From: Vibrio salilacus
Lineage (GTDB): Bacteria > Pseudomonadota > Gammaproteobacteria > Enterobacterales > Vibrionaceae
Assembly: GCF_002811245.1 (NCBI RefSeq)
Contig: NZ_NIVQ01000005.1
Span: forward strand, 1-64,000
DNA length: 64,000 nucleotides
Direction of reading: 5' to 3'
Part shown: positions 17,252-27,188 of the stretch, piece by piece
Layout: each line of letters opens with the position of its first letter
Numbering within the stretch: position 1 is the stretch's first letter
Program-made: the position numbers and the translations under genes
The notes under the pieces: generated by a model
What the model was told of the DNA's origin: nothing
Databases searched by the model: none
What the model saw: only the letters and a program-made list of their open reading frames with translations

Positions 17252-18925
17252 ATGGATCTGATCCTCTCGTTACTGCAACAGATGTGTGTCTATTTAGTAC
17301 TGGCATATATGCTCAGTAAGACGCCGATCTTTCTACCTTTGCTCAATATCTCTAGCCGCATTAGCCACAAAGTCAGTGTCTATGTGCTGTTTTCGCTGTT
17401 TTGTATTATGGGCACCTACTTTGGCCTACAAATCAACGATGCGATTGCCAATACCCGTGCGATTGGCGCGGTCATGGGGGGATTATTTGGCGGGCCGATT
17501 ATTGGTTTTTTTGTCGGGCTAACTGGCGGTTTACATCGTTACAGTTTAGGCGGATTTACCGATCTCGCCTGTGCTATCTCCACCACCACAGAAGGCTTAA
17601 TCGGTGGACTGCTGCATATCTACTTTGTGCGTAAGGGCAAGTCTTCACAACTTTTTAACCCAAGCGTGGTGTTTTCTATCACCTTAGTGGCTGAAATCGC
17701 TCAGATGGCGATCATCTTGCTGGTCGCTAAGCCGTTTGATCAAGCCTATGTCTTAGTCTCTGCGATTGCCGCCCCAATGATCATCGCCAATTCCGTCGGC
17801 GCGGCGCTCTTTATGAGTATTCTTCATGACCGAAAAACCATTTTCGAAGAGTACTCTGCCACCTTCTCGCGCCGTGCTCTCAACATTGCTGAGCGTTCCG
17901 TCGGTGTTTTAGCTTCTGGCTTTAACAGTAACAATGCAGAGAAAATCGCTCGAATTGTTTACGAAGAGACCAACGTCGGCGCGGTTTCCATTACTGATGA
18001 CACCAAGATATTAGCCTTTGTCGGCATTGGCGATGATCACCACAAACCAAATACGCCAATTTCTTCACAAAGTACCTTAGATGCGATAGAACAAAACGAC
18101 ATCATCTATCTCGATGGTAAAGAGAAGCCCTATCAATGTTCCCTTTCCCGCGATTGTAAACTCGGCAGCGCATTGATCATTCCACTGCGCACAGGCGATA
18201 AGGTGATAGGCACCATTAAACTGTATGAGCCAAAGCGGAAGTTGTTTTCAACCATCAATATGTCGATGGCGGAAGGGATCGCACAGTTACTATCTAGCCA
18301 AATTCTGTTTGGAGACTACCAACAAAAGCAGACGTTACTATCGCAAGCCGAAATCAAACTGTTACATGCGCAGGTTAACCCTCATTTTCTCTTTAATGCA
18401 CTCAATACTATTAGCGCCGTGGTCCGCCGAGATCCGCTTAAAGCGCGCGAATTGATTCAGCATCTGTCGCACTTTTTCCGCAGCAACCTCAAGCAGAACA
18501 TCGATGTGGTTACACTCAAAGAGGAACTGGCTCACGTTAATGCTTACCTGACCATCGAAAAAGCACGCTTTACTGATCGTCTTGAAGTGAACATCGATAT
18601 CGATGAGTCACTGCTTGAACGTCGGATTCCGACTTTTACCCTGCAGCCACTGGTAGAGAATGCCATCAAACATGGTATCTCACAGCTGTTGGCGGGAGGA
18701 GAAGTTCGCATTTATAGCCAAGCCGTTGAAGATGGCTATCAGATCGTGGTCGAGGACAATGCTGGCAGTTATCAAGCGCCGCAAGCGGATCATGTGGGAT
18801 TGGGGATCCAAATCGTCGATAAACGCCTAACCAACAAATTTGGCCGCGATGCTGCGCTCAATATTGACGTCGCCCCCAATCACTACACCCGAATGAGCTT
18901 CCTCATTCCCAGTCACCCCTGTTAA
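17252..18925 (+). CDS. btsS: Pyruvate-sensing histidine kinase BtsS (LytS/YehU family)
   Basis: A 557-aa membrane sensor kinase very like E. coli BtsS, the high-affinity pyruvate sensor. It has a 5TMR-LYT membrane region (about 1-190, with NTRAIGAVMGGL, GGPIIGF and GGLHRYSLGG), then a GAF-like segment with CSLSRDCKLGSALIIPLR. The His_kinase domain carries the phospho-acceptor in LLHAQVNPHFLFNALNTI, and the ATPase N-box is VENAIKHG. I chose the ATG at 17252 because family members start there; an upstream extension from 17183 is not conserved. It lies 12 bp before btsR. Confidence 0.93.
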   Translation: MDLILSLLQQMCVYLVLAYMLSKTPIFLPLLNISSRISHKVSVYVLFSLFCIMGTYFGLQINDAIANTRAIGAVMGGLFGGPIIGFFVGLTGGLHRYSLGGFTDLACAISTTTEGLIGGLLHIYFVRKGKSSQLFNPSVVFSITLVAEIAQMAIILLVAKPFDQAYVLVSAIAAPMIIANSVGAALFMSILHDRKTIFEEYSATFSRRALNIAERSVGVLASGFNSNNAEKIARIVYEETNVGAVSITDDTKILAFVGIGDDHHKPNTPISSQSTLDAIEQNDIIYLDGKEKPYQCSLSRDCKLGSALIIPLRTGDKVIGTIKLYEPKRKLFSTINMSMAEGIAQLLSSQILFGDYQQKQTLLSQAEIKLLHAQVNPHFLFNALNTISAVVRRDPLKARELIQHLSHFFRSNLKQNIDVVTLKEELAHVNAYLTIEKARFTDRLEVNIDIDESLLERRIPTFTLQPLVENAIKHGISQLLAGGEVRIYSQAVEDGYQIVVEDNAGSYQAPQADHVGLGIQIVDKRLTNKFGRDAALNIDVAPNHYTRMSFLIPSHPC

Positions 18926-18937
18926 TAAGGTAAAAGT

Positions 18938-19657
18938 ATGCTTTCCGCGTTAGTCATCGATGACGAACTGTTTGCTCGAGAGGAACTCACCGAGCTATTG
19001 GAAGAAACCGGTCATATCGAGGTACTTGATCAAGCGAGTAATGCCGTTGAAGGATTAAAGAAAATCAATCTGCTTAGACCTGACGTGGTTTTTCTCGATA
19101 TTCAAATGCCACAAATTACTGGGATAGAGCTACTGGCGATGCTTGATCCAGAGACCATGCCAAAAGTGGTCTTTGTCACCGCTTATGATGAGTTCGCGGT
19201 ACAAGCGTTTGAAGACAATGCCTTTGATTACCTACTCAAACCCGTTGATACCTGCCGCCTCGAAAAAACGGTTAAGCGATTACTCAAATCTCAGCAGACA
19301 AATCGTCAGCACTACGCTGCGATTGCCCCCCAAAGCTTAGATCAAGTTCCATGTATCGGTTTGAATCGCATTGTGATCATCCCTACTCAAGATGTTGAAT
19401 TTGCCTACAGTGATATTAGTGGTGTCCACGTGCAAACCCATGAGCAAAAAGCAACCTCACAACTGACCTTGAAAGTACTGGAAGAGAAAACGCCACTGGT
19501 TCGCTGCCATCGCCAGTTTTTAGTCAACATCAAAGCGATCAAAGAAATTAAGTTACTGGACAATGGTCTGGCTGAAATCATTACCGTCAGCTCCCATCCT
19601 CTGCCAGTGAGCCGCCGCTATCTAAAAACCCTTAAAGAGATGTTGGGTTTTCATTAA
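18938..19657 (+). CDS. btsR: LytTR response regulator BtsR (YehT family)
   Basis: A 239-aa response regulator, the same length as E. coli BtsR. It has a receiver domain (about 1-115) with phospho-acceptor Asp in DVVFLDIQMPQITG, then a LytTR DNA-binding domain (about 135-238, with LVRCHRQFLVNIKAI and SSHPLPVSRRYLKTLKEML). In E. coli it activates the pyruvate transporter gene through tandem ACC(G/A)CT(C/T)A repeats. The same repeat occurs five times before cstA in this window, so cstA is the likely target. Confidence 0.94.
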   Translation: MLSALVIDDELFAREELTELLEETGHIEVLDQASNAVEGLKKINLLRPDVVFLDIQMPQITGIELLAMLDPETMPKVVFVTAYDEFAVQAFEDNAFDYLLKPVDTCRLEKTVKRLLKSQQTNRQHYAAIAPQSLDQVPCIGLNRIVIIPTQDVEFAYSDISGVHVQTHEQKATSQLTLKVLEEKTPLVRCHRQFLVNIKAIKEIKLLDNGLAEIITVSSHPLPVSRRYLKTLKEMLGFH

Positions 19658-19670
19658 CCGTTGAGAGCAA

Positions 19671-19696
19671 AAGAGCCGCAATCTGCAGCTCTTGTT
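19671..19696. terminator. Probable terminator between btsR and nagZ
   Basis: AAGAGC...GCTCTT with an 11-nt loop and a short T-rich tail (TTGTTATT). A weak hairpin, but placed between convergent genes. Confidence 0.45.
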
Positions 19697-19701
19697 ATTG
19701 G

Positions 19702-20688
19702 TTAAGCTTGGATAAGCGGTTTCATCGCCTCTGATGCCCGCTTCCACTGCTCGCTACGTTGCAGCTCTGACAATGTAAAGCTCTGCTTTTTCAGCAAAGT
19801 CTCAGCTTGTGGCGTTTGCATAACGGGAAGATTATCCAGCACCTCCACTTGGGCATCACGCTGATTACACACCAACAGCATATCGCAACCGGCAACCAGC
19901 GACTGGTGAGCACGTTCAGCAGGGCCCCCCATAATGGCCGCCCCTTCCATGGTTAAATCATCAGAGAAAATAATGCCTTTAAAGCCTAGCTTTTTACGCA
20001 GTATCTGTTTAAGCCAATAGTCAGATCCACTTGCAGGCTGATCATCATAGTGTGGAAAAACAACATGCGCGGGCATCATTGCGTCTAAAATTCCCGATTC
20101 AATCTGGGCTTTAAAAATCGCCATATCTTGTTCAAAGATAGTGTCTCGGCTATCGAATGGCGTTTCTAAGTGTGAATCCGCCACAACGCCGCCATGTCCA
20201 GGGAAATGCTTACCTGACGTCGACATTCCAACCGCTTTCATCCCTTTCATGTAAGCCAGACTGTGGCGGATAATGGTATCAACATCATCACCAAACGCAC
20301 GGCTACCAATCGCTTTACAATCAAAACCTTTATCAAGCACAGGCGCAAAGCTCAAATCAATATCATGGGCAACTAACTCTGCAGCCATCAACCAACCACC
20401 TTGCTCAGCAAGTTGCTCGCCATTATCAAACTGAGCATACTTTTGAGCTGCCGGAATCAACGAGAAACCTTCTTTAAAGCGCTGAACACGGCCTCCTTCT
20501 TGGTCAACACCAATCAAAATTGGCCGCTTAGCCGCTTGGCGAATCGATTGATTCAACGCCAGCAACTGCTCACTGTCATGATAGTTACGCGCAAACAAAA
20601 TTACCCCGCCAACCGTTGGGTGCTCAAGAATCTCTTTATCTTCCGCAGTCAATTCACAGCCTGCTACGTCTAACCATAACGGTCCCAT
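19702..20688 (-). CDS. nagZ: Beta-N-acetylhexosaminidase NagZ
   Basis: A cytoplasmic family 3 glycosidase that removes GlcNAc from 1,6-anhydromuropeptides during peptidoglycan recycling. The 328-aa protein keeps the catalytic dyad loop KHFPGHGG (His) and the nucleophile Asp in SDDLTMEGA. It is divergent from anmK-murQ, which act on the anhydroMurNAc it helps release. In species with AmpC it also shapes beta-lactamase inducer levels. Confidence 0.95.
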   Translation of the reverse strand: MGPLWLDVAGCELTAEDKEILEHPTVGGVILFARNYHDSEQLLALNQSIRQAAKRPILIGVDQEGGRVQRFKEGFSLIPAAQKYAQFDNGEQLAEQGGWLMAAELVAHDIDLSFAPVLDKGFDCKAIGSRAFGDDVDTIIRHSLAYMKGMKAVGMSTSGKHFPGHGGVVADSHLETPFDSRDTIFEQDMAIFKAQIESGILDAMMPAHVVFPHYDDQPASGSDYWLKQILRKKLGFKGIIFSDDLTMEGAAIMGGPAERAHQSLVAGCDMLLVCNQRDAQVEVLDNLPVMQTPQAETLLKKQSFTLSELQRSEQWKRASEAMKPLIQA

Positions 20689-20786
20689 AATTTCTCCATC
20701 CTAACGCCATTTTGCTATGCTACCGAGGTTATTAGGATTATTCTCTATTTACAATCAATTACCCACGACTGTTGACGAATTTGAGC

Positions 20787-22843
<2,057 letters not shown>

Positions 22844-22855
22844 GACCGGCCTATC

Positions 22856-22886
22856 TACAAAAGGGAGAGAAGAGATCAACTCTCCC
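22856..22886 (-). terminator. Terminator of the DUF2799-like lipoprotein gene
   Basis: On the minus strand GGGAGAG...CTCTCCC is followed by TTTTG. The T run favours minus-strand use, although murQ transcripts also end here. Confidence 0.55.
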
Positions 22887-22919
22887 TGATACCAATCCAC
22901 CACTTCGTATCATCAAGCA

Positions 22920-23261
22920 TTAATTCTGATGCTGATTCCAACCACGTTGCCATTCCATTCGAAACTTCTGCGCTTGTTCAGTGCCTTCACACACGCCTTG
23001 ATAATACTGACCTGATACCCCAATCTGATAGGCAAAGTCAGGATTACAATATTCTGTAACCCCTTCAAGATAACCTTGGTCGTAATCCGATTGTTTGACA
23101 CTGCCTAAACTTGATAGCGCTTTAAAGCTGCGTGATGTGTGGCCACTGATCCCATCTTGATAACCAATTTGCTGCCAATCACCTTGTTGTGCCAACTGCT
23201 GCGGACTACTCGTACAGGCAACCAACAATGACACTAGCGCGGTCACAATTAACTTTCTCAT
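22920..23261 (-). CDS. Small lipoprotein, DUF2799-like
   Basis: A 113-aa protein with a lipoprotein signal (SLLVACTSS, lipidated Cys16). The mature part contains repeated glycine-aromatic blocks: GYQDGISG, YDQGYLEG, YQIGVSGQYYQGVC and MEWQRGWNQ. These resemble the DUF2799 family, whose role is unknown. It is divergent from cstA, and its upstream region holds the cstA repeat array, so the two genes may share control signals. No function is assigned. Confidence 0.75.
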   Translation of the reverse strand: MRKLIVTALVSLLVACTSSPQQLAQQGDWQQIGYQDGISGHTSRSFKALSSLGSVKQSDYDQGYLEGVTEYCNPDFAYQIGVSGQYYQGVCEGTEQAQKFRMEWQRGWNQHQN

Positions 23262-23295
23262 TGTTTTTCCTTGTTTTTTCGAGTCAGACTATCAA

Positions 23296-23383
23296 ACCAC
23301 TAATCAAGCCCGATTACCACTTAGCCGAGTTGAAAACCACTCAGTTTCTCTATCAACCACTCATTTCACTATACAACCACTTA
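23296..23383 (+). promoter_or_regulatory. Five tandem BtsR-type operator repeats upstream of cstA
   Basis: ACCACTNA occurs at 23296, 23316, 23336, 23356 and 23376, exactly 20 bp apart. Four of the five fit ACC(G/A)CT(C/T)A, the repeat recalled for E. coli BtsR; the first is ACCACTAA. They end 35 bp before a -10-like TAGTAT (23419-23424) that has a poor -35, as expected for an activator-dependent promoter. The repeat spacing is about two helical turns, so all copies face one side of the DNA. No other tandem copies were noticed in the window. Confidence 0.82.
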
Positions 23384-23464
23384 CTGCATAAACGAATGCT
23401 GATTGTCTCTGTTCAGCATAGTATGCATGGTGAGCTTATCGAATTTTATAAAGGAACGAGTGCT

Positions 23465-24949
23465 ATGTTGTGGTTTTTAACCTGTGTTGCTGCCCTAATC
23501 GGCGGCTACTTTATTTATGGAGCTTTCGTTGAGAAAGTTTTTGGCATTAACGAAAATCGTCAAACCCCAGCGCATACTAAAGCCGATGGGGTTGATTACG
23601 TCCCAATGTCGACCAAAAAAGTATACCTAGTTCAACTCCTCAACATCGCCGGCGTCGGCCCTATTTTTGGCCCGATCATGGGGGCGCTGTACGGTCCTGC
23701 TGCGATGCTATGGATTGTTATCGGTTGTATTTTTGCTGGCGCGGTGCATGACTACTTCTCGGGTATGTTGTCAGTTCGTAATGGCGGAGCCTCAGTTCCG
23801 ACGATTACTGGCCGCTACTTAGGCAATGGCGCTAAACACTTTATGAATATCTTTGCCATTGTTCTTTTGTTGCTTGTTGGTGTGGTATTTGTTTCAGCGC
23901 CTGCAGGCATGATCACCAATCTAATCAATGATCAAACGAGCCTAAATGTCAGCATGACAACCATGGTTATCGCCATTTTTGCTTACTACATTATCGCGAC
24001 CATTGTTCCTGTCGATAAAATCATTGGTCGTTTCTACCCACTGTTTGGCGCCTTGCTGATTTTTATGTCCGTTGGTCTAATGACTGCCGTTGCCTTCTCA
24101 AGCGAGCATACGGTAATGGGCGATTTTCAAGTCAGCGATATGCTCAGTAATTTAAACCCTAATGATATGCCGTTATGGCCTGCCCTGTTCATTACTATTG
24201 CTTGTGGTGCGATTTCTGGCTTCCACGCAACACAGTCACCTCTAATGGCGCGCTGTATGCAAAATGAAAACAACGGTCGCTTTGTCTTCTATGGTGCAAT
24301 GATTGGTGAAGGTGTTATCGCGCTTATCTGGTGTGCAATTGCGCTGTCTTTCTTTGGTTCACTCGAAGGATTATCTGAAGCGGTGAAAAATGGTGGCCCT
24401 GGCAATGTAGTTTACAGCGCTTCATTTGGTCTACTGGGTGTGTTTGGCGGCATCATTGCTTTCCTAGGCGTAGTTATCCTACCGATTACCTCTGGTGATA
24501 CTGCGTTCCGTTCAAGCCGTTTGATCCTAGCTGAATACTTCAACATGGAGCAAAAAACAATGCGTAACCGTCTGCTGATGGCAATGCCACTGTTCATTAT
24601 CGGCGGCGTATTGACTCAAGTAGACTTCGGCATCATCTGGCGCTACTTTGGTTTTGCCAATCAAACCACGGCAGTGATGATGCTGTGGACCGCATCGGCT
24701 TACCTGCTGCGTCACAATAAGCTCCACTGGATTACTACCGTTCCAGCCGTATTCATGACGACCGTATGTGCAACCTTCATTCTGAATAACCACACACTAG
24801 GTTTTGGTCTTCCTATCGAAATCTCAACCACTGCAGGGATTGTGTTCGCACTGGCAGTTACAGGTTACGTGATTAAAACATCAAAAGGCAAAGGTGATAC
24901 CGACTTTGCTGATGAAGAAAAACCTCAAGCAGTAACAGAGACGGTTTAA
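23465..24949 (+). CDS. cstA: CstA-family pyruvate/carbon-starvation transporter
   Basis: A 494-aa polytopic inner-membrane protein of the CstA family, the shorter form found in vibrios (E. coli CstA and BtsT are about 700 aa). Conserved family stretches are NIAGVGPIFGPIMGALYGP, AGAVHDYFSGMLS, GFHATQSPLMARC and ITSGDTAFRSSRL. The ATG at 23465 has AAGGA 10 nt upstream and gives the usual N-terminus; an in-frame extension to 23189 reads through the operator repeats and is rejected. With btsSR nearby and BtsR-like repeats upstream, pyruvate uptake is the most likely role. Confidence 0.92.
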   Translation: MLWFLTCVAALIGGYFIYGAFVEKVFGINENRQTPAHTKADGVDYVPMSTKKVYLVQLLNIAGVGPIFGPIMGALYGPAAMLWIVIGCIFAGAVHDYFSGMLSVRNGGASVPTITGRYLGNGAKHFMNIFAIVLLLLVGVVFVSAPAGMITNLINDQTSLNVSMTTMVIAIFAYYIIATIVPVDKIIGRFYPLFGALLIFMSVGLMTAVAFSSEHTVMGDFQVSDMLSNLNPNDMPLWPALFITIACGAISGFHATQSPLMARCMQNENNGRFVFYGAMIGEGVIALIWCAIALSFFGSLEGLSEAVKNGGPGNVVYSASFGLLGVFGGIIAFLGVVILPITSGDTAFRSSRLILAEYFNMEQKTMRNRLLMAMPLFIIGGVLTQVDFGIIWRYFGFANQTTAVMMLWTASAYLLRHNKLHWITTVPAVFMTTVCATFILNNHTLGFGLPIEISTTAGIVFALAVTGYVIKTSKGKGDTDFADEEKPQAVTETV

Positions 24950-24993
24950 CACCCGCGGCCATAAAGGCTCTTTGAAGAGTCTTTATTCCAACA

Positions 24994-25023
24994 AAAAAAC
25001 CAGCGTAATCGCGCTGGTTTTTT
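24994..25023. terminator. Terminator between cstA and ispH
   Basis: AAAAACCAGCG-TAATC-GCGCTGGTTTTT lies between convergent genes. A second hairpin (ATAAAGGCTCTT-TG-AAGAGTCTTTAT, 24961-24986) precedes it. Confidence 0.87.
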
Positions 25024-25054
25024 CATTGAAAGTCAGACTAATCAGAGAAATAAA

Positions 25055-26020
25055 CTAATCGACTTGCCTAATTTGCAGCTCTTTAGGGACCTCGAAAAAC
25101 ATGTTTTCTTCGCGACCTTGAAGCTCTTCTACGCTATCTGCGCCAACCAAAGCTTTAATCCGTTCAAGAATCTGGTTGACCAGCTCTTCTGGTGCTGATG
25201 CCCCCGCTGTCACACCAACCTTTTCTTTCCCATCAAACCACTGTGATTGAACATCTTCAGGGCAATCGGTCAGATAACCTGGCGTCCCTAATTTTTCGGC
25301 CAACTCTTTGAGACGGGTCGAATTAGATGAGTTTTTCGAGCCAACAACAATCAGCACATCAACATCTTCTGCCATTTCACGTACCGCATCTTGACGGTTC
25401 TGCGTGGCGTAACAGATATCATCTTTGCGCGGCCCTTGAATATCGGGGAAGACGCGGCGCAGTTCATCAATCACGTCGGCGGTTTCATCAACAGACAACG
25501 TTGTTTGACTGACATAATGCAGGTTACTTGGGTCTTGGACTTGCGCTTTTAGTGTGATCACATCAGCTGGAGTCTCGACTAAGTACATCCCACCTTGTTT
25601 GCTGGCGTACTGCCCCATGGTTCCTTCAACTTCTGGATGACCGGCATGGCCAATTAGAACCACTTCCATATGCTTGCGACTGGCACGTGCGACTTCCATA
25701 TGCACTTTAGTCACCAATGGGCAGGTTGCATCGAATACCGTCAGATCACGCTGTTTGGCTTCTTTACGCACCGCTTGAGAAACGCCATGGGCAGAAAAGA
25801 TAACGATATTGTCATCTGGCACTTCATGCAACTCTTCAACAAAGATAGCACCACGTTGTTTGAGCCCTTCGACAACAAAACGGTTATGTACCACTTCGTG
25901 ACGCACATAAATCGGTGGTTGATACATTTCTAATGCACGTTCAACAATGCTGATCGCACGATCAACACCCGCACAGAAACCGCGTGGATTCGCTAACAGG
26001 ATTTTCATTTCATTGCTCAT
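25055..26020 (-). CDS. ispH: 4-hydroxy-3-methylbut-2-enyl diphosphate reductase IspH
   Basis: Last enzyme of the methylerythritol phosphate pathway; it makes IPP and DMAPP with an iron-sulfur cluster. The 321-aa protein keeps the three cluster cysteines in [19 protein letters not shown] and ICYATQNRQ, plus the catalytic region [13 protein letters not shown]. It is 23 bp downstream of fkpB, as in the conserved ribF-ileS-lspA-fkpB-ispH order. Confidence 0.97.
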   Translation of the reverse strand: MSNEMKILLANPRGFCAGVDRAISIVERALEMYQPPIYVRHEVVHNRFVVEGLKQRGAIFVEELHEVPDDNIVIFSAHGVSQAVRKEAKQRDLTVFDATCPLVTKVHMEVARASRKHMEVVLIGHAGHPEVEGTMGQYASKQGGMYLVETPADVITLKAQVQDPSNLHYVSQTTLSVDETADVIDELRRVFPDIQGPRKDDICYATQNRQDAVREMAEDVDVLIVVGSKNSSNSTRLKELAEKLGTPGYLTDCPEDVQSQWFDGKEKVGVTAGASAPEELVNQILERIKALVGADSVEELQGREENMFFEVPKELQIRQVD

Positions 26021-26043
26021 CGAGTCGTTATCTTCTGGGTCGC

Positions 26044-26475
26044 TTATTCTACTGACAAAATTTCAACTTCAAAAGTCACATCTTGTCCTGCTAATGGGTG
26101 GTTAAAATCAACCGTGACAGAATCACCAGCGATCGCTTGGATAATACCAGGGATTTCCATGCCATCCGGACCAGAAAAGGCCATCACGGTTCCCACTTCA
26201 ACTTCGGCATCTCCAACAAATTTGGTCCGATCCATATAATGAATATGATCAGGGTTAGGCATACCGAACGCATCTTGGGCCTGCAGTTCAATCACTTTGC
26301 TTTCACCTGCAGTAAGGCCAAATAAGCATTGCTCAAAATTGTCACTTAAACTGCCATCACCAATCACTAATTTGGCTGGCTTGCCCATATTATGGGTACT
26401 ATCGGCAACAGAGCCGTCTTTCATCTTGATGGTAAAATGCAGCGTTACTGCGCTATTTTGGCCAATAATGGTCAC
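26044..26475 (-). CDS. fkpB: FKBP-type peptidyl-prolyl isomerase FkpB (SlpA-like)
   Basis: A 143-aa cytoplasmic FKBP-type isomerase and chaperone of the SlyD/SlpA type: an FKBP domain interrupted by an insert-in-flap domain (about 65-125). It lacks the histidine-rich tail of SlyD, which together with the lspA-ispH context supports FkpB. It has its own upstream gap with the lspA terminator, so fkpB-ispH may have a separate promoter at about 26480-26550. Confidence 0.92.
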   Translation of the reverse strand: MTIIGQNSAVTLHFTIKMKDGSVADSTHNMGKPAKLVIGDGSLSDNFEQCLFGLTAGESKVIELQAQDAFGMPNPDHIHYMDRTKFVGDAEVEVGTVMAFSGPDGMEIPGIIQAIAGDSVTVDFNHPLAGQDVTFEVEILSVE

Positions 26476-26557
26476 GTGACTGCTTCCTTGTTTTTTTGGA
26501 TTATTCAGCGTTTTTACGTGTGGTTGCTGTAATACGCTGATTTGCGCTTCAACATAA

Positions 26558-26591
26558 TAAAAAGCGCCCTCCGAATCAACGGACAGCGCCT
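26558..26591 (-). terminator. Terminator after lspA
   Basis: On the minus strand GGCGC..TCCG-ttgatt-CGGA..GCGC is followed by TTTTTATTAT. It ends the ileS-lspA transcript before fkpB. Confidence 0.7.
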
Positions 26592-26614
26592 AAGGTTATT
26601 CGCTCAATCACGCT

Positions 26615-27124
26615 TTATGCCGTGGTTTGATCTTTTTTTCGAAAACCGTCGAGGATGATCATCGCTGCGCCAATACAGATCGTAGAGTCAGCAAGATTAA
26701 AGGCAGGCCAGTGATACGTTCCCCAATAGAAATCTAAGTAATCGACCACAAAACCATGGACCACACGATCAAAGACGTTGCCCACCGCACCACCAATGAT
26801 CATTGCATAAGCGATATTGTTCCACTTCTCTTTGGCGGGGAGTTTGCTCATCCAGTAAGTCAGCATAGCGGTCACAGCAAAGGCAATCGCGGTAAAGAAC
26901 CAACGTTGCCAGCCTGCTTGATCACTCAAAAAGCTGAATGCAGCGCCATAGTTGTGGACATAAAGCAGATTAAAGAAAGGTAAAACCTCAATACGGTTCG
27001 CCCAACCATAGCCCATACTGTCCATCACAAACAGTTTGATACTAATATCTGCGACAAAAATGACGGCCGCTAGCCATAACCAACGAACACCTGATTGTTT
27101 AAGAGTTAATTCTTGATCACTCAT
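26615..27124 (-). CDS. lspA: Lipoprotein signal peptidase LspA
   Basis: An inner-membrane aspartyl protease that cleaves prolipoprotein signal peptides after lipidation by Lgt (also in this window). The 169-aa protein has four transmembrane helices and both catalytic-Asp regions, [19 protein letters not shown] and [11 protein letters not shown]. Its start has AGGTAAAG. A strong hairpin lies between ileS and this gene, so its transcript level may be lower than that of ileS. Confidence 0.96.
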   Translation of the reverse strand: MSDQELTLKQSGVRWLWLAAVIFVADISIKLFVMDSMGYGWANRIEVLPFFNLLYVHNYGAAFSFLSDQAGWQRWFFTAIAFAVTAMLTYWMSKLPAKEKWNNIAYAMIIGGAVGNVFDRVVHGFVVDYLDFYWGTYHWPAFNLADSTICIGAAMIILDGFRKKDQTTA

Positions 27125-27133
27125 TTCTTTACC

Positions 27134-27165
27134 TAAAAACAGCCCCAGTAAATACTGGGGCTGTT
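27134..27165 (-). terminator. Hairpin with T tract between ileS and lspA
   Basis: A perfect 13-bp stem AACAGCCCCAGTA/TACTGGGGCTGTT with a 2-nt loop (27138-27165), followed on the minus strand by TTTTTAGG. It lies only 13 nt before the lspA ATG, so it could terminate part of the transcription or influence lspA translation. Confidence 0.7.
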
Positions 27166-27188
27166 AAAACTAACGAAAGTTCAATGAA

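Noticed and set aside
23189-23464. An N-terminal extension of CstA of about 90 residues
   Set aside because: It translates through the operator repeats, and the ATG at 23465 has a good ribosome site and the usual N-terminus.
26044-26475. FkpB as SlyD
   Set aside because: There is no histidine/cysteine-rich metal-binding tail, and the lspA-ispH context is that of fkpB.
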